A stretch of DNA of 6,175 bases, from assembly GCA_030684755.1 (NCBI GenBank), contig JAUXXN010000364.1, forward strand, positions 1 through 6,175, in the 5' to 3' direction. This document shows, piece after piece, positions 1-6,083 of this stretch (position 1 is the first letter of the stretch; each line of letters starts with the position of its first letter). A program made the translations under genes and the position numbers. Origin of the DNA: Hydrogenophaga sp. Its GTDB lineage: Bacteria > Pseudomonadota > Gammaproteobacteria > Burkholderiales > Burkholderiaceae_C. Under the pieces are notes generated by a model. That model was not told where the DNA came from. It was given only the letters and a program-made list of their open reading frames with translations, and did not search any database.

Positions 1-593
1 CTGCGTCGCATTTGCGTGGGGCTGAGCCCATAGTGGGCCTGAATGGCCCCGTTGAAGCGCCGCAAGCTGGCAAAACCGCTGGCCTGCGCCACCTGCGACA
101 CGGGCAAGTGGGTGTCGGCCAGCAATTGTTTGGCGCTGAGCAGTTTGCGGGTTTGCACATACCGCTGGGGTGACACCCCGATGTGGGCCTCAAAAATGCG
201 GCGCAGGTGCCGGTCGCTCACGCCCAGGCGCTCTGACAGCCGGCGGATGGCGGTGCTATCGACCCAGGCGGTGCTCCAGCTTTGCGGGTCGTCCAGCAGG
301 CGCATGGCCTGGCACGCCAGAATGGCACCGGCGTCTTCGGCGGACCAGTGGCGGTCCAGTGGCGCCAGCTCGGGGCGGCAGCGCAGGCAAGGCCGAAACC
401 CAGCTTGCTCTGCCTGCGCCGCATGGTTGAAAAAACGGCAGTTTTCACGCCGTGGCGTGCGCACGCGGCATACCGGGCGGCAGTAAATGCCGGTGGATGT
501 GACGCCGACGAAAAAACAGCCGTCAAAGCGCGCATCGTGCGAGCACAGCGCACGGTAGCGGGCATCGTCGTCGAGCGGGGTGGCGCGGTTCAT
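1..593 (-). CDS. Ada-type methylphosphotriester-sensing AraC regulator, N-terminal part (probable Ada-AlkA fusion, partial)
   Basis: The ATG at 593-591 opens a frame of 197 codons that leaves the window at base 1, so the C-terminus is missing. Residues 1-75 form the Ada zinc domain: FDGCFFVG, TGIYCRPVC and FRPCLRC place cysteines at 38, 42, 69 and 72, the same numbers as the four zinc ligands of E. coli Ada, where Cys38 accepts the methyl group from DNA phosphotriesters. Residues about 112-197 are an AraC-type domain with two helix-turn-helix units (around 115-134 and 163-184; SDRHLRRIF and ASLRRFN). The family senses DNA methylation damage and activates repair genes. The ASLRRFN style resembles Ada-AlkA fusions, in which a 3-methyladenine glycosylase domain follows, rather than Ada proper with its O6-methylguanine methyltransferase. 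That domain would lie outside the window, so this is inference. No good Shine-Dalgarno sequence precedes the ATG. It is divergent from the phosphohexomutase gene and shows no functional link to it. Confidence 0.9.
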   Translation of the reverse strand, partial: MNRATPLDDDARYRALCSHDARFDGCFFVGVTSTGIYCRPVCRVRTPRRENCRFFNHAAQAEQAGFRPCLRCRPELAPLDRHWSAEDAGAILACQAMRLLDDPQSWSTAWVDSTAIRRLSERLGVSDRHLRRIFEAHIGVSPQRYVQTRKLLSAKQLLADTHLPVSQVAQASGFASLRRFNGAIQAHYGLSPTQMRR

Positions 594-661
594 GGGGCTG
601 ATGGTATGTCGGTACGGCCACCCTGACTGGCCATTTCCGGACATGATCCCTGAGCTTTTCT

Positions 662-683
662 GCGCAGTCATTGCAAGCTGCGC
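662..683. repeat. Short inverted repeat in the divergent promoter region
   Basis: GCGCAG at 662-667 and CTGCGC at 678-683 are exact reverse complements separated by 10 bases. They lie just upstream of a -10-like hexamer, roughly where the -35 region would be. This could be an operator-like site, but six-base arms in GC-rich DNA can arise by chance. Confidence 0.3.
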
Positions 684-687
684 CGCC

Positions 688-693
688 TACAAT
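688..693 (+). promoter_or_regulatory. Candidate -10 element for the phosphohexomutase gene
   Basis: TACAAT matches the sigma-70 consensus TATAAT at five of six positions and lies 33 bases before the ATG. No convincing -35 hexamer lies 16-18 bases upstream; the nearest candidate, TTGCAA at 671-676, is only 11 bases away. This is a tentative call. Confidence 0.35.
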
Positions 694-712
694 TCTTCAA
701 CTCAACGCTTTT

Positions 713-716
713 AGGA
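713..716 (+). promoter_or_regulatory. Ribosome binding site of the phosphohexomutase gene
   Basis: AGGA ends 10 bases before the ATG at 727. The spacing is slightly long, but this is the only purine-rich Shine-Dalgarno match nearby. It agrees with the start chosen from the protein, which begins close to the conserved FKAYDIRG motif. Confidence 0.5.
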
Positions 717-726
717 AATCCCTCAC

Positions 727-2109
727 ATGCAAGTCGCCGCATCCATCTTCAAAGCCTATGACATTCGCGGCATTGTGCCGAGCACGCTCACCGAGGCCGT
801 GGCAGAGGCCCTGGGCCGGGCGTTTGGCACCGTGGCCATGCGCCAAGGCGAGCGCACTGTGGCGGTGGGGCGCGACGGTCGCCTGAGCGGCCCGAGTTTG
901 TCAGCGGCCCTGATTCGGGGCTTGGTGGCGACGGGTGTGGAGGTGATTGATGTCGGCCTGGCCACCACGCCCATGACGTATTTCGCAGCCAACACGCTGT
1001 GCAGCAGCGGTATCCAAGTCACTGGCAGCCACAACCCCAAAGACTACAACGGCTTCAAGATGGTGCTGGGTGGCCGCGCCATTTACGGCGAAGATATCCA
1101 AGAACTGCGCCGCATCATCGAAGCCGAGAGCCACCAATTGGCCGACGGCGGCTGCGTGCGCCAGGTGGATGTGCTCAAGGCTTATACCGACCGCATCGTG
1201 GGCGATGTGAAGCTGGACCGCCCCATGAAGATCGTGGTGGACTGCGGCAACGGCGTGGCCGGTGCGTCGGCCCCGGCGCTGTTCCGCGCCTTGGGATGCG
1301 AGGTGATTGAGCTGTTCAGCGAAGTGGACGGCAACTTCCCCAACCACCACCCCGACCCCAGCAAACCCGAAAACCTGCAAGACGTGATGCGCACTCTGCG
1401 CGAAACCGACGCCGAACTGGGTCTGGCCTTTGACGGCGACGGCGACCGCTTGGGCATCGTCACCAAAGAGGGCAACAACATTTATCCCGACCGCCAGATG
1501 ATCTTGTTCTCGCAAGACGTGCTCTCGCGCGTGCCCGGCGGCAACATCATTTTTGACGTGAAGTGCTCGCAGCGCCTCGCCCCCGCCATTGAAGCCGCTG
1601 GCGGCGTGGCCCACATTTACAAAACTGGCCACTCGCTCATCAAAGCCCGCATGAAAGAGCTGGACAGTCCGCTCGGCGGCGAAATGAGCGGCCACATCTT
1701 CTTCAAAGAGCGTTGGTTTGGTTTTGACGACGGCACCTACGCGGGCGCCCGTCTGCTCGAAATTTTGAGCCGCAGCCCCAACGCCAACGACGTGCTCAAC
1801 GCCCTGCCCACCAGCTTCAGCACGCCGGAACTGAACGTGGCCTGCGCCGAAGGCGAACCCCATGCCGTGGTGGAAACGCTGGTGGCGCTGGCCCAGTTCG
1901 ATGCGCCCGCCAAAATTTCCACCATCGATGGCGTGCGCGTGGACTGGCCCGACGGCTTTGGCCTGATCCGCGCGTCCAACACCACCCCGGTGCTGGTGCT
2001 GCGTTTTGAAGGCCACACGCCCGAGGCCCTGCACCGCATTGAAGCAGCTATGTTGGCGCTGCTGCTGCAAGCCAAGCCCGACGCGGTGGTGGGCGCCAGC
2101 GCGCACTGA
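727..2109 (+). CDS. algC: Phosphomannomutase/phosphoglucomutase (AlgC/ManB type)
   Basis: This 460-residue protein is a complete alpha-D-phosphohexomutase, close in length to Pseudomonas AlgC. The family interconverts Man-6-P with Man-1-P and Glc-6-P with Glc-1-P in the cytoplasm, feeding GDP-mannose and UDP-glucose routes to LPS, capsule and exopolysaccharide. Visible motifs in order: FKAYDIRG near residue 8; the phosphoserine loop TGSHNP at 99-104, with Ser101 as the phosphate carrier; the Mg-binding loop DGDGDR at 236-241; YKTGHS at 298-303; the sugar-recognition loop GEMSGH at 318-323; and the C-terminal phosphate-binding loop RASNTTP at 415-421. All key residues are intact, so the enzyme should be active. 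GEMSGH and length favour the bifunctional PMM/PGM subgroup over phosphoglucosamine mutase (GlmM). The gene is monocistronic here: it follows a divergent promoter region and ends before a strong terminator. The symbol manB is also used for such genes; substrate preference cannot be read from the sequence. Confidence 0.95.
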   Translation: MQVAASIFKAYDIRGIVPSTLTEAVAEALGRAFGTVAMRQGERTVAVGRDGRLSGPSLSAALIRGLVATGVEVIDVGLATTPMTYFAANTLCSSGIQVTGSHNPKDYNGFKMVLGGRAIYGEDIQELRRIIEAESHQLADGGCVRQVDVLKAYTDRIVGDVKLDRPMKIVVDCGNGVAGASAPALFRALGCEVIELFSEVDGNFPNHHPDPSKPENLQDVMRTLRETDAELGLAFDGDGDRLGIVTKEGNNIYPDRQMILFSQDVLSRVPGGNIIFDVKCSQRLAPAIEAAGGVAHIYKTGHSLIKARMKELDSPLGGEMSGHIFFKERWFGFDDGTYAGARLLEILSRSPNANDVLNALPTSFSTPELNVACAEGEPHAVVETLVALAQFDAPAKISTIDGVRVDWPDGFGLIRASNTTPVLVLRFEGHTPEALHRIEAAMLALLLQAKPDAVVGASAH

Positions 2110-2123
2110 AGCAGGTTTTTTTG

Positions 2124-2148
2124 GGGCGCTGTGAACAGCACAGCGCCC
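2124..2148. other. Perfect 10-bp hairpin preceded by a T7 run
   Basis: GGGCGCTGTG (2124-2133) pairs with CACAGCGCCC (2139-2148) around the five-base loop AACAG. A run of seven T (2116-2122) lies just before the stem on the plus strand, not after it, and no T-run follows it on either strand. It is therefore not a standard intrinsic terminator for either convergent gene. It may protect the 3' end of the upstream mRNA or slow polymerase ahead of the next hairpin. Confidence 0.55.
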
Positions 2149-2153
2149 AGGCC

Positions 2154-2197
2154 CACAAGCCCCCAGCGCTGACAGGCTCTGGGGGCTTGTGTTTTCT
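2154..2197 (+). terminator. Intrinsic terminator of the phosphohexomutase gene
   Basis: CACAAGCCCCCAG (2154-2166) pairs perfectly over 13 bp with CTGGGGGCTTGTG (2179-2191) around a 12-base loop. It is followed by TTTTCT on the plus strand. It starts 44 bases after the stop codon. The minus-strand reading has no T-tract after the stem, so it is a proper rho-independent terminator mainly for plus-strand transcription. It could still hinder transcription arriving from the convergent glycosyltransferase genes. Confidence 0.85.
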
Positions 2198-2240
2198 GGG
2201 GGCCGCAGGGGCGAGGGATGTTCAGGGTGGCGCGGGGCGG

Positions 2241-3554
2241 TCAGTCCAGCAGGGCTTGCAGGTGCAGCAGCATCGTATCCACCTGCGCATCGGTGGGGCG
2301 GCGGTCTTGCCGTGTGGCTGGGCTGGCCCAAGCCGATGCCACGGCCTGGGCGATTTGCTGCGCATCTGTCACCGGTTCGCTCAGCCCCAGGGCGTCCAGC
2401 GTCTGGTAAGCCTCGGCAAAGTTCCACACATTCGGCCCGTGCAACACGGCGCAGCCCAGCGCCAGCGGCTCGTAGGGGTTGTGGCCGCCCACTTGAGCAA
2501 TGGAGCCACCCACCAGCGCCACCGGTGCCAGCCGGTACCACAGACCCATTTCGCCCACCGTGTCGGCCACATACACCCCAGCTGCCGTGGGCAGCGGGGC
2601 GTTGGCGCTGCGCAGCGACGTGTTGGGGCCACTGACTGGGCCACGGTTTGGGCCAGTGTCTGCCCCCGGGTTGGTAGCCGACGCGGCGTTGCACAGCGCC
2701 TGCACCTCGGCCCCCCGCGTGGGCACACGCGGGGCGATGATGAGCAGCGCCTCGGGCCAGTGCTGGCGCAGCCGCGCATGGGCTTGCAGCGCCAGGGCTT
2801 CTTCGCCAGGGTGGCTCGACGCCAGCAGCCACAGTGGGCGCTGGCCCAGCGCCTGCTCCCAGGTGTGCAGCGTGTCGGCGTTGCAGGCCAGCGCGGGCGA
2901 CAGCGATTTGATGGTGCCGGTCACGCTCATGCGTGCGCGCACCGCGCCCAGGCTTGCCAGTGCGTCCACCGTTTCTACGTTTTGCGCAAAGATGTGCCGA
3001 AACCCCGGCATCAGCGCCTGGTAAACCCAGCGCCCCCAGCGGCGTTTGGCCAGCGAGGCGGCAGACAGCCGGGCGTTCACCAGCACCCGCGCCATGCCGC
3101 GCGCGTCGGTACCCGCCATCAGCGCGGGCCACAAATCCATTTCGCACCACACCGCCAGAGTGGGCTGCCAGTGGTCTAAAAAGCGCGCCGTGGCATCCGG
3201 CGTGTCCACCGGCGCAAACTGGTGCTGGCAGCGCGGCGGCAGGCCGTTGCGGCGCAGCGCATCGCCCGAGGTGCGGGCCGTGGTGGTGATGAGAAAGTTC
3301 AGCTCTGGCCGCAGCGGTGCCAGCCGCGCAAACAGGCCCGCCAGCGCCATCGACTCGCCCACGCCCACCGCATGGCCCCACACCAGCGGGCCAGCCGGGC
3401 GCGTGGCTTGTTGCAGCCCCAGTTTTTGCTGGATGCTGGCCTCGGTTTCTTTGCCGCGCTGCAAACGCCGTTGCAAACCCCAGCGCCACACCGGGGCCAG
3501 GGCATGGGCCAGCAACAGGTAGGCGCGCAGCGCCAGCGGTCGATGCGTTTTCAT
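2241..3554 (-). CDS. GT30 (WaaA/KdtA-like) 3-deoxy-D-manno-octulosonic acid transferase, second gene of tandem pair
   Basis: This 437-residue protein has the GT30 fold in full. The family transfers Kdo from CMP-Kdo to lipid A precursors at the inner face of the cytoplasmic membrane. Motifs in order: a hydrophobic, probably membrane-associating N-terminus (about 8-24) followed by a basic stretch; HAVGVGE (61-67), whose Glu67 matches the catalytic glutamate of the SVGE motif; CEMDLWP (137-143), like E-x-E-L-W-P; NARLS (160-164); SSHPGEE (246-252); PRVPTR (275-280); ADTVGEM (330-336); and GGSIAQVGGHNPYEP (349-363). The overall style recalls alphaproteobacterial WaaA. Between PRVPTR and ADTVGEM lies an extra low-complexity segment (about 290-323) with three xGP(N/V) units. 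I chose the start at 3554: its ATG overlaps the upstream TGA as ATGA, and GGAG lies 5 bases before it; a start 5 codons earlier (3569) is possible. The gene is translationally coupled to the first GT30 gene. GT30 membership is clear; whether it acts on lipid A is not. Confidence 0.9.
   Translation of the reverse strand: MKTHRPLALRAYLLLAHALAPVWRWGLQRRLQRGKETEASIQQKLGLQQATRPAGPLVWGHAVGVGESMALAGLFARLAPLRPELNFLITTTARTSGDALRRNGLPPRCQHQFAPVDTPDATARFLDHWQPTLAVWCEMDLWPALMAGTDARGMARVLVNARLSAASLAKRRWGRWVYQALMPGFRHIFAQNVETVDALASLGAVRARMSVTGTIKSLSPALACNADTLHTWEQALGQRPLWLLASSHPGEEALALQAHARLRQHWPEALLIIAPRVPTRGAEVQALCNAASATNPGADTGPNRGPVSGPNTSLRSANAPLPTAAGVYVADTVGEMGLWYRLAPVALVGGSIAQVGGHNPYEPLALGCAVLHGPNVWNFAEAYQTLDALGLSEPVTDAQQIAQAVASAWASPATRQDRRPTDAQVDTMLLHLQALLD
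2625..2660. repeat. Three in-frame 12-base tandem units inside the second GT30 gene
   Basis: GGGCCA recurs at 2626, 2638 and 2650, exactly 12 bases apart, within degenerate units at 2625-2636, 2637-2648 and 2649-2660. Read on the minus strand in the gene's frame, the units encode TGPN, RGPV and SGPN (residues 300-311). The period is a multiple of three, so copy-number change would lengthen or shorten a linker without breaking the frame. Confidence 0.7.
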
Positions 3555-4945
3555 GCGGACTCCAGCCACGGCCCCAGCACCGCCATGTGTTTGGCGGTGG
3601 CACCGCCGTGCTCGTTAAAAAATGCCTCGGCCCCGGCCATGGCGGCGGCGTAGGCGGCGGGCTCGGTCAGCAGCTGCACCAGCGCTGCCGACAAGCTGGC
3701 CGCGTCCGCATGCTGTTGCAGCACGCCAGCGGCCAGCGCTTCCACACCGGGGTATTCAATGCCCCAGATGCTCGGCCCCACCAATACCGGCTTTTTCAGG
3801 GCCAGCGGCTCGATCACGTTGTGCGCGCCCGAGTCCACAAACGAGCCGCCTACCACCACCACCTGCGACAGGGCCAAGTAAAAGTACATCTCGCCCAGCG
3901 AATCGCCCAGCAGCAGGTCGATGTGCTGCATGTCTGGCGCATCGGCCACGGGCTGCAATGCGGCATCCAACACCCGACTGCGCCGCGCCACGCGCAGGCC
4001 TGCTGCCTCAAACATCTGCGCCACCGTCTCAAAACGCTGCGGGCTGCGTGGCACGTACACCAGCAGCGGTTCTGGCATGCCCGCTTGCTGTAAACCCGTT
4101 TTCACCTGGGCAAAGGCCTGCAGGAATTGTTCGTCTTCACCCACGATGGCGCTGGCAAAACACAGCACCGGTCGCCCACCGGGCACCGCTGTGGCCAATT
4201 GCCAGTGCTGTACCCACTGTTGCGCTGCGGCCAGTTGCTGGGGCGACGCGGGCAAGTCAAACCGGGTTTCGCCCGCCACCACCACACGCGGACAGCCCAC
4301 CGCGCGAAAGCGCTGCGCGTGGGTTTCGGACTTGCACAACACCAGTTGGTAAGCCTGAAACAGCCCGGCCCGAAAACCGCCCCAACGCGGGTCGCGCTCA
4401 AAACTTTTCTTCGGGTACTGCGCGTTCGCCATGCCCAGCGGCACGCCTTGGCGGCGGATGGTGGCCAGCAGCACCGGCCAAGTGTCAATCTCGGTCATCA
4501 AGGCCGCACGCGGGCGCACCTGCCGTATGAACCGGCGCACCGCCCAGCCCAGTTCAAACGGCACATACGCCACCTGCGCCCGGCCAGCGGCCATGTCGGC
4601 GGCAAACAGGCTTTGTGCTGCGCTGCGCCCGGCGGGGGTGAGCGTGGTCAACAAAACCGGGTAGCCCGCCGCCAGCAGCGCCCGCACCAGGGGCGCGGCA
4701 CCGCGCATTTCGCCCATCGACGCCGAATGCACCCAAAGCGGACGCTGCAAGGCGGTGCGCGTGTGGCCCCAGCGTTCGCCCCAAAACTGGCGGTACAGTG
4801 GCTCGCGCTTACCGCGCCGCCACAAAAACAGCAACACCAGCGGCAGCAGCAGGTGCCACAGCAGTTCGTAGAGGGCGATCAGAAGCGCCAGCTTGCCCCG
4901 GGGCGGGAAGGGCGGGGCGGTTTTGGAAGAATCGTGGAGCGGCAT
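3551..4945 (-). CDS. GT30 (WaaA/KdtA-like) 3-deoxy-D-manno-octulosonic acid transferase, first gene of tandem pair
   Basis: This 464-residue protein is a divergent GT30 member, somewhat longer than E. coli WaaA (about 425). A hydrophobic segment at 19-42 followed by WRRGKREPLYRQFWGERWG matches the membrane-anchoring start of WaaA. HSASMGE (73-79) holds the probable catalytic Glu79, and TEIDTWP (151-157) corresponds to the ETELWP motif, keeping the first acidic residue and changing the second to Asp. GETRFD (225-230), PRSPQR (299-304), GDSLGEM (347-353) and GGSFVDSGAHNVIEP (366-380) complete the nucleotide-sugar half. Departures from WaaA: the usual NARLS is NAQYP (174-178), and GGHNPxE is GAHNVIE. 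The family uses CMP-Kdo; donor and acceptor here are unproven and may differ. No Shine-Dalgarno sequence is visible before the ATG at 4945. The gene leads a two-gene operon with the second GT30 gene and is divergent from the oxidoreductase gene. Confidence 0.88.
   Translation of the reverse strand: MPLHDSSKTAPPFPPRGKLALLIALYELLWHLLLPLVLLFLWRRGKREPLYRQFWGERWGHTRTALQRPLWVHSASMGEMRGAAPLVRALLAAGYPVLLTTLTPAGRSAAQSLFAADMAAGRAQVAYVPFELGWAVRRFIRQVRPRAALMTEIDTWPVLLATIRRQGVPLGMANAQYPKKSFERDPRWGGFRAGLFQAYQLVLCKSETHAQRFRAVGCPRVVVAGETRFDLPASPQQLAAAQQWVQHWQLATAVPGGRPVLCFASAIVGEDEQFLQAFAQVKTGLQQAGMPEPLLVYVPRSPQRFETVAQMFEAAGLRVARRSRVLDAALQPVADAPDMQHIDLLLGDSLGEMYFYLALSQVVVVGGSFVDSGAHNVIEPLALKKPVLVGPSIWGIEYPGVEALAAGVLQQHADAASLSAALVQLLTEPAAYAAAMAGAEAFFNEHGGATAKHMAVLGPWLESA
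3560..3563 (-). promoter_or_regulatory. Ribosome binding site deciding the start of the second GT30 gene
   Basis: On the minus strand GGAG (3563-3560) lies within the last codons of the first GT30 gene, 5 bases before the ATG at 3554-3552. That ATG overlaps the first gene's TGA (3553-3551). Spacing and overlap together favour this start over the upstream ATG at 3569. Confidence 0.65.
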
Positions 4946-4968
4946 TGGCAGGGCGGGTGGCGGCGAAC

Positions 4969-4976
4969 AGTATAGT
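4969..4976. promoter_or_regulatory. Overlapping -10-like hexamers on both strands
   Basis: AGTATAGT reads as TATAGT (4971-4976) on the plus strand and as TATACT (4974-4969) on the minus strand. Each differs from TATAAT at one position. The site lies in the 115-base gap between the divergent GT30 and oxidoreductase genes. A minus transcript would have a leader of about 17 bases, a plus transcript about 80. No good -35 hexamer at 16-18 bases is seen on either side, so the call is tentative. Confidence 0.35.
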
Positions 4977-5060
4977 AACGGGCTCAGTTGTCTCCGCTTG
5001 TTAGCCGCTCAGAACAAGGCGTGCGCAGACCGTCGTCGCCGCCCTTCTCAAAACACACCC

Positions 5061-6083
5061 ATGAAAATTCTTGTTGTCGGCACGGGCTCCATTGGCAAGC
5101 GCCACATCGCCAACTTGCTGGCACTCGGGGCCGATGTGCTGGCCTACAGCTACCGCCAAAACGCCGCGCCCGAGCTGGGCGTGCAGCGCGTCACCGACCT
5201 GTCTGCGGCCCTGGCCAGCGGCGTGGACGGCGTGGTGGTGGCCAACCGCACCGACCAGCACATGGACGTGGCCTTGCAAGCCGCAGCGCACGGCAAACAC
5301 CTGTTTTTAGAAAAACCGCTGGCCGTGTCGCTGGACCACAGCGCCGAGCTGCTGCGCCTCGTGCAGGCGCGGGCCTTGGTGGTCGAGGCGGGTTTCATGC
5401 TGCGCTTTCACCCCAACCTGCAATGGCTGCACGCCTATTTGCAAAGCGGCGCACTCGGCGAAATCATGCACGCGCGCGCCTCGGTGGGCCAGTGGCTGCC
5501 CGACTGGCGCCCCGGCACCGACCACCGCTTGGGCTACGGTGCTTTCCGCGCCACCGGCGGCGGCGTTATTTTTGACCTGATTCACGAGCTGGACTTGGTG
5601 AACTGGCTGCTCGGCCCCGTGGCCGATGTCACCGCCATGACCCGCACCGTGCCCGCGCTGGAAATTGAAACCGAAGCCGTGGCCCAAATTGGCCTGCGCA
5701 TGGTCAGCGGCCCGCTGGCCCAGGTGCATCTGGACTATGTGCGCCCCGGCTATGGCCGCGACATGGAACTGGTGGGCCGCCACGGCGTGCTGCGCTGGGA
5801 CTATGTGCAAGGCACCGTCTGGTTGGAGCGCGCAGGCGCAACCCCCGTGGTGGCGCACCAAGTGCCCGAAGGTTTCGAGCGCAACACCATGTTCCGCCAG
5901 CACATGGCGCATTTTTTGGCGCGCATTGCGCAACCCACGCTGCCCGCCGCCTCGCCCCTGCCCGATGCCATCGACGTGCTGCGCTTGGCCCTGGCCAGCC
6001 ACATCGCGTCCGACGAGCGCCGCCATGTGGACCCGCGCAGCCTGTCCCCTATTTCTGTTCCCCAACCCACTCCCCAGCCATGA
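5061..6083 (+). CDS. Gfo/Idh/MocA-family NAD(P)-dependent oxidoreductase
   Basis: This 340-residue protein has the usual length for the family. An N-terminal Rossmann fold opens with MKILVVGTGSIGKRH, where the dinucleotide-binding GxGxxG lies at 7-12. EKPLA (84-88) carries the family's conserved catalytic-site lysine, Lys85. The C-terminal alpha/beta domain has GGGVIFDLIHELD (166-178), with Asp172 and His175 in the substrate-site D-x-x-H arrangement. Such enzymes oxidise or reduce a hydroxyl/keto group on sugars, inositols or nucleotide sugars in the cytosol; the exact substrate cannot be told from the sequence. I chose ATG 5061 because the Rossmann strand begins there; the frame stays open upstream to 4893, but that stretch overlaps the GT30 gene and has no domain character. 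No Shine-Dalgarno sequence is visible. The stop overlaps the next start as ATGA, so it is coupled to a CMP-sugar synthetase, which suggests a role in making or modifying a ulosonic acid or its precursor. The last dozen residues are a proline-rich tail. Confidence 0.9.
   Translation: MKILVVGTGSIGKRHIANLLALGADVLAYSYRQNAAPELGVQRVTDLSAALASGVDGVVVANRTDQHMDVALQAAAHGKHLFLEKPLAVSLDHSAELLRLVQARALVVEAGFMLRFHPNLQWLHAYLQSGALGEIMHARASVGQWLPDWRPGTDHRLGYGAFRATGGGVIFDLIHELDLVNWLLGPVADVTAMTRTVPALEIETEAVAQIGLRMVSGPLAQVHLDYVRPGYGRDMELVGRHGVLRWDYVQGTVWLERAGATPVVAHQVPEGFERNTMFRQHMAHFLARIAQPTLPAASPLPDAIDVLRLALASHIASDERRHVDPRSLSPISVPQPTPQP

Noticed and set aside
616..632. A small hairpin GGCCA/TGGCC upstream of the Ada-type gene.
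   Set aside because: A 5-bp stem is too short to distinguish from chance in GC-rich sequence.
2121..3179. A 352-codon plus-strand open frame starting inside the terminator region.
   Set aside because: It begins in the hairpin DNA, is antisense to the second GT30 gene, and shows no family resemblance.
901..3603. A 900-codon open frame on the minus strand, antisense to most of the phosphohexomutase gene and running through the second GT30 gene in another frame.
   Set aside because: Its translation is rich in Ala, Gly, His, Arg and Val with no recognisable domain, and it overlaps two genes with clear family motifs. Long antisense frames are common in GC-rich DNA because stop codons are rare there.
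4127..4975. A 282-codon plus-strand open frame opposite the first GT30 gene.
   Set aside because: It has low-complexity Gln/Arg/His/Ala composition and no motifs, and lies wholly antisense to a well-supported gene.
4945..4976. TTGGCA (4945-4950) as a -35 element paired with TATAGT (4971-4976).
   Set aside because: The 20-base spacer is too long for a normal sigma-70 promoter, and the hexamer overlaps the GT30 start codon.
4893..5060. A 56-residue N-terminal extension of the oxidoreductase in the same frame.
   Set aside because: The extension overlaps the start of the divergent GT30 gene and spans the likely promoter, and the Rossmann fold begins exactly at the ATG at 5061.
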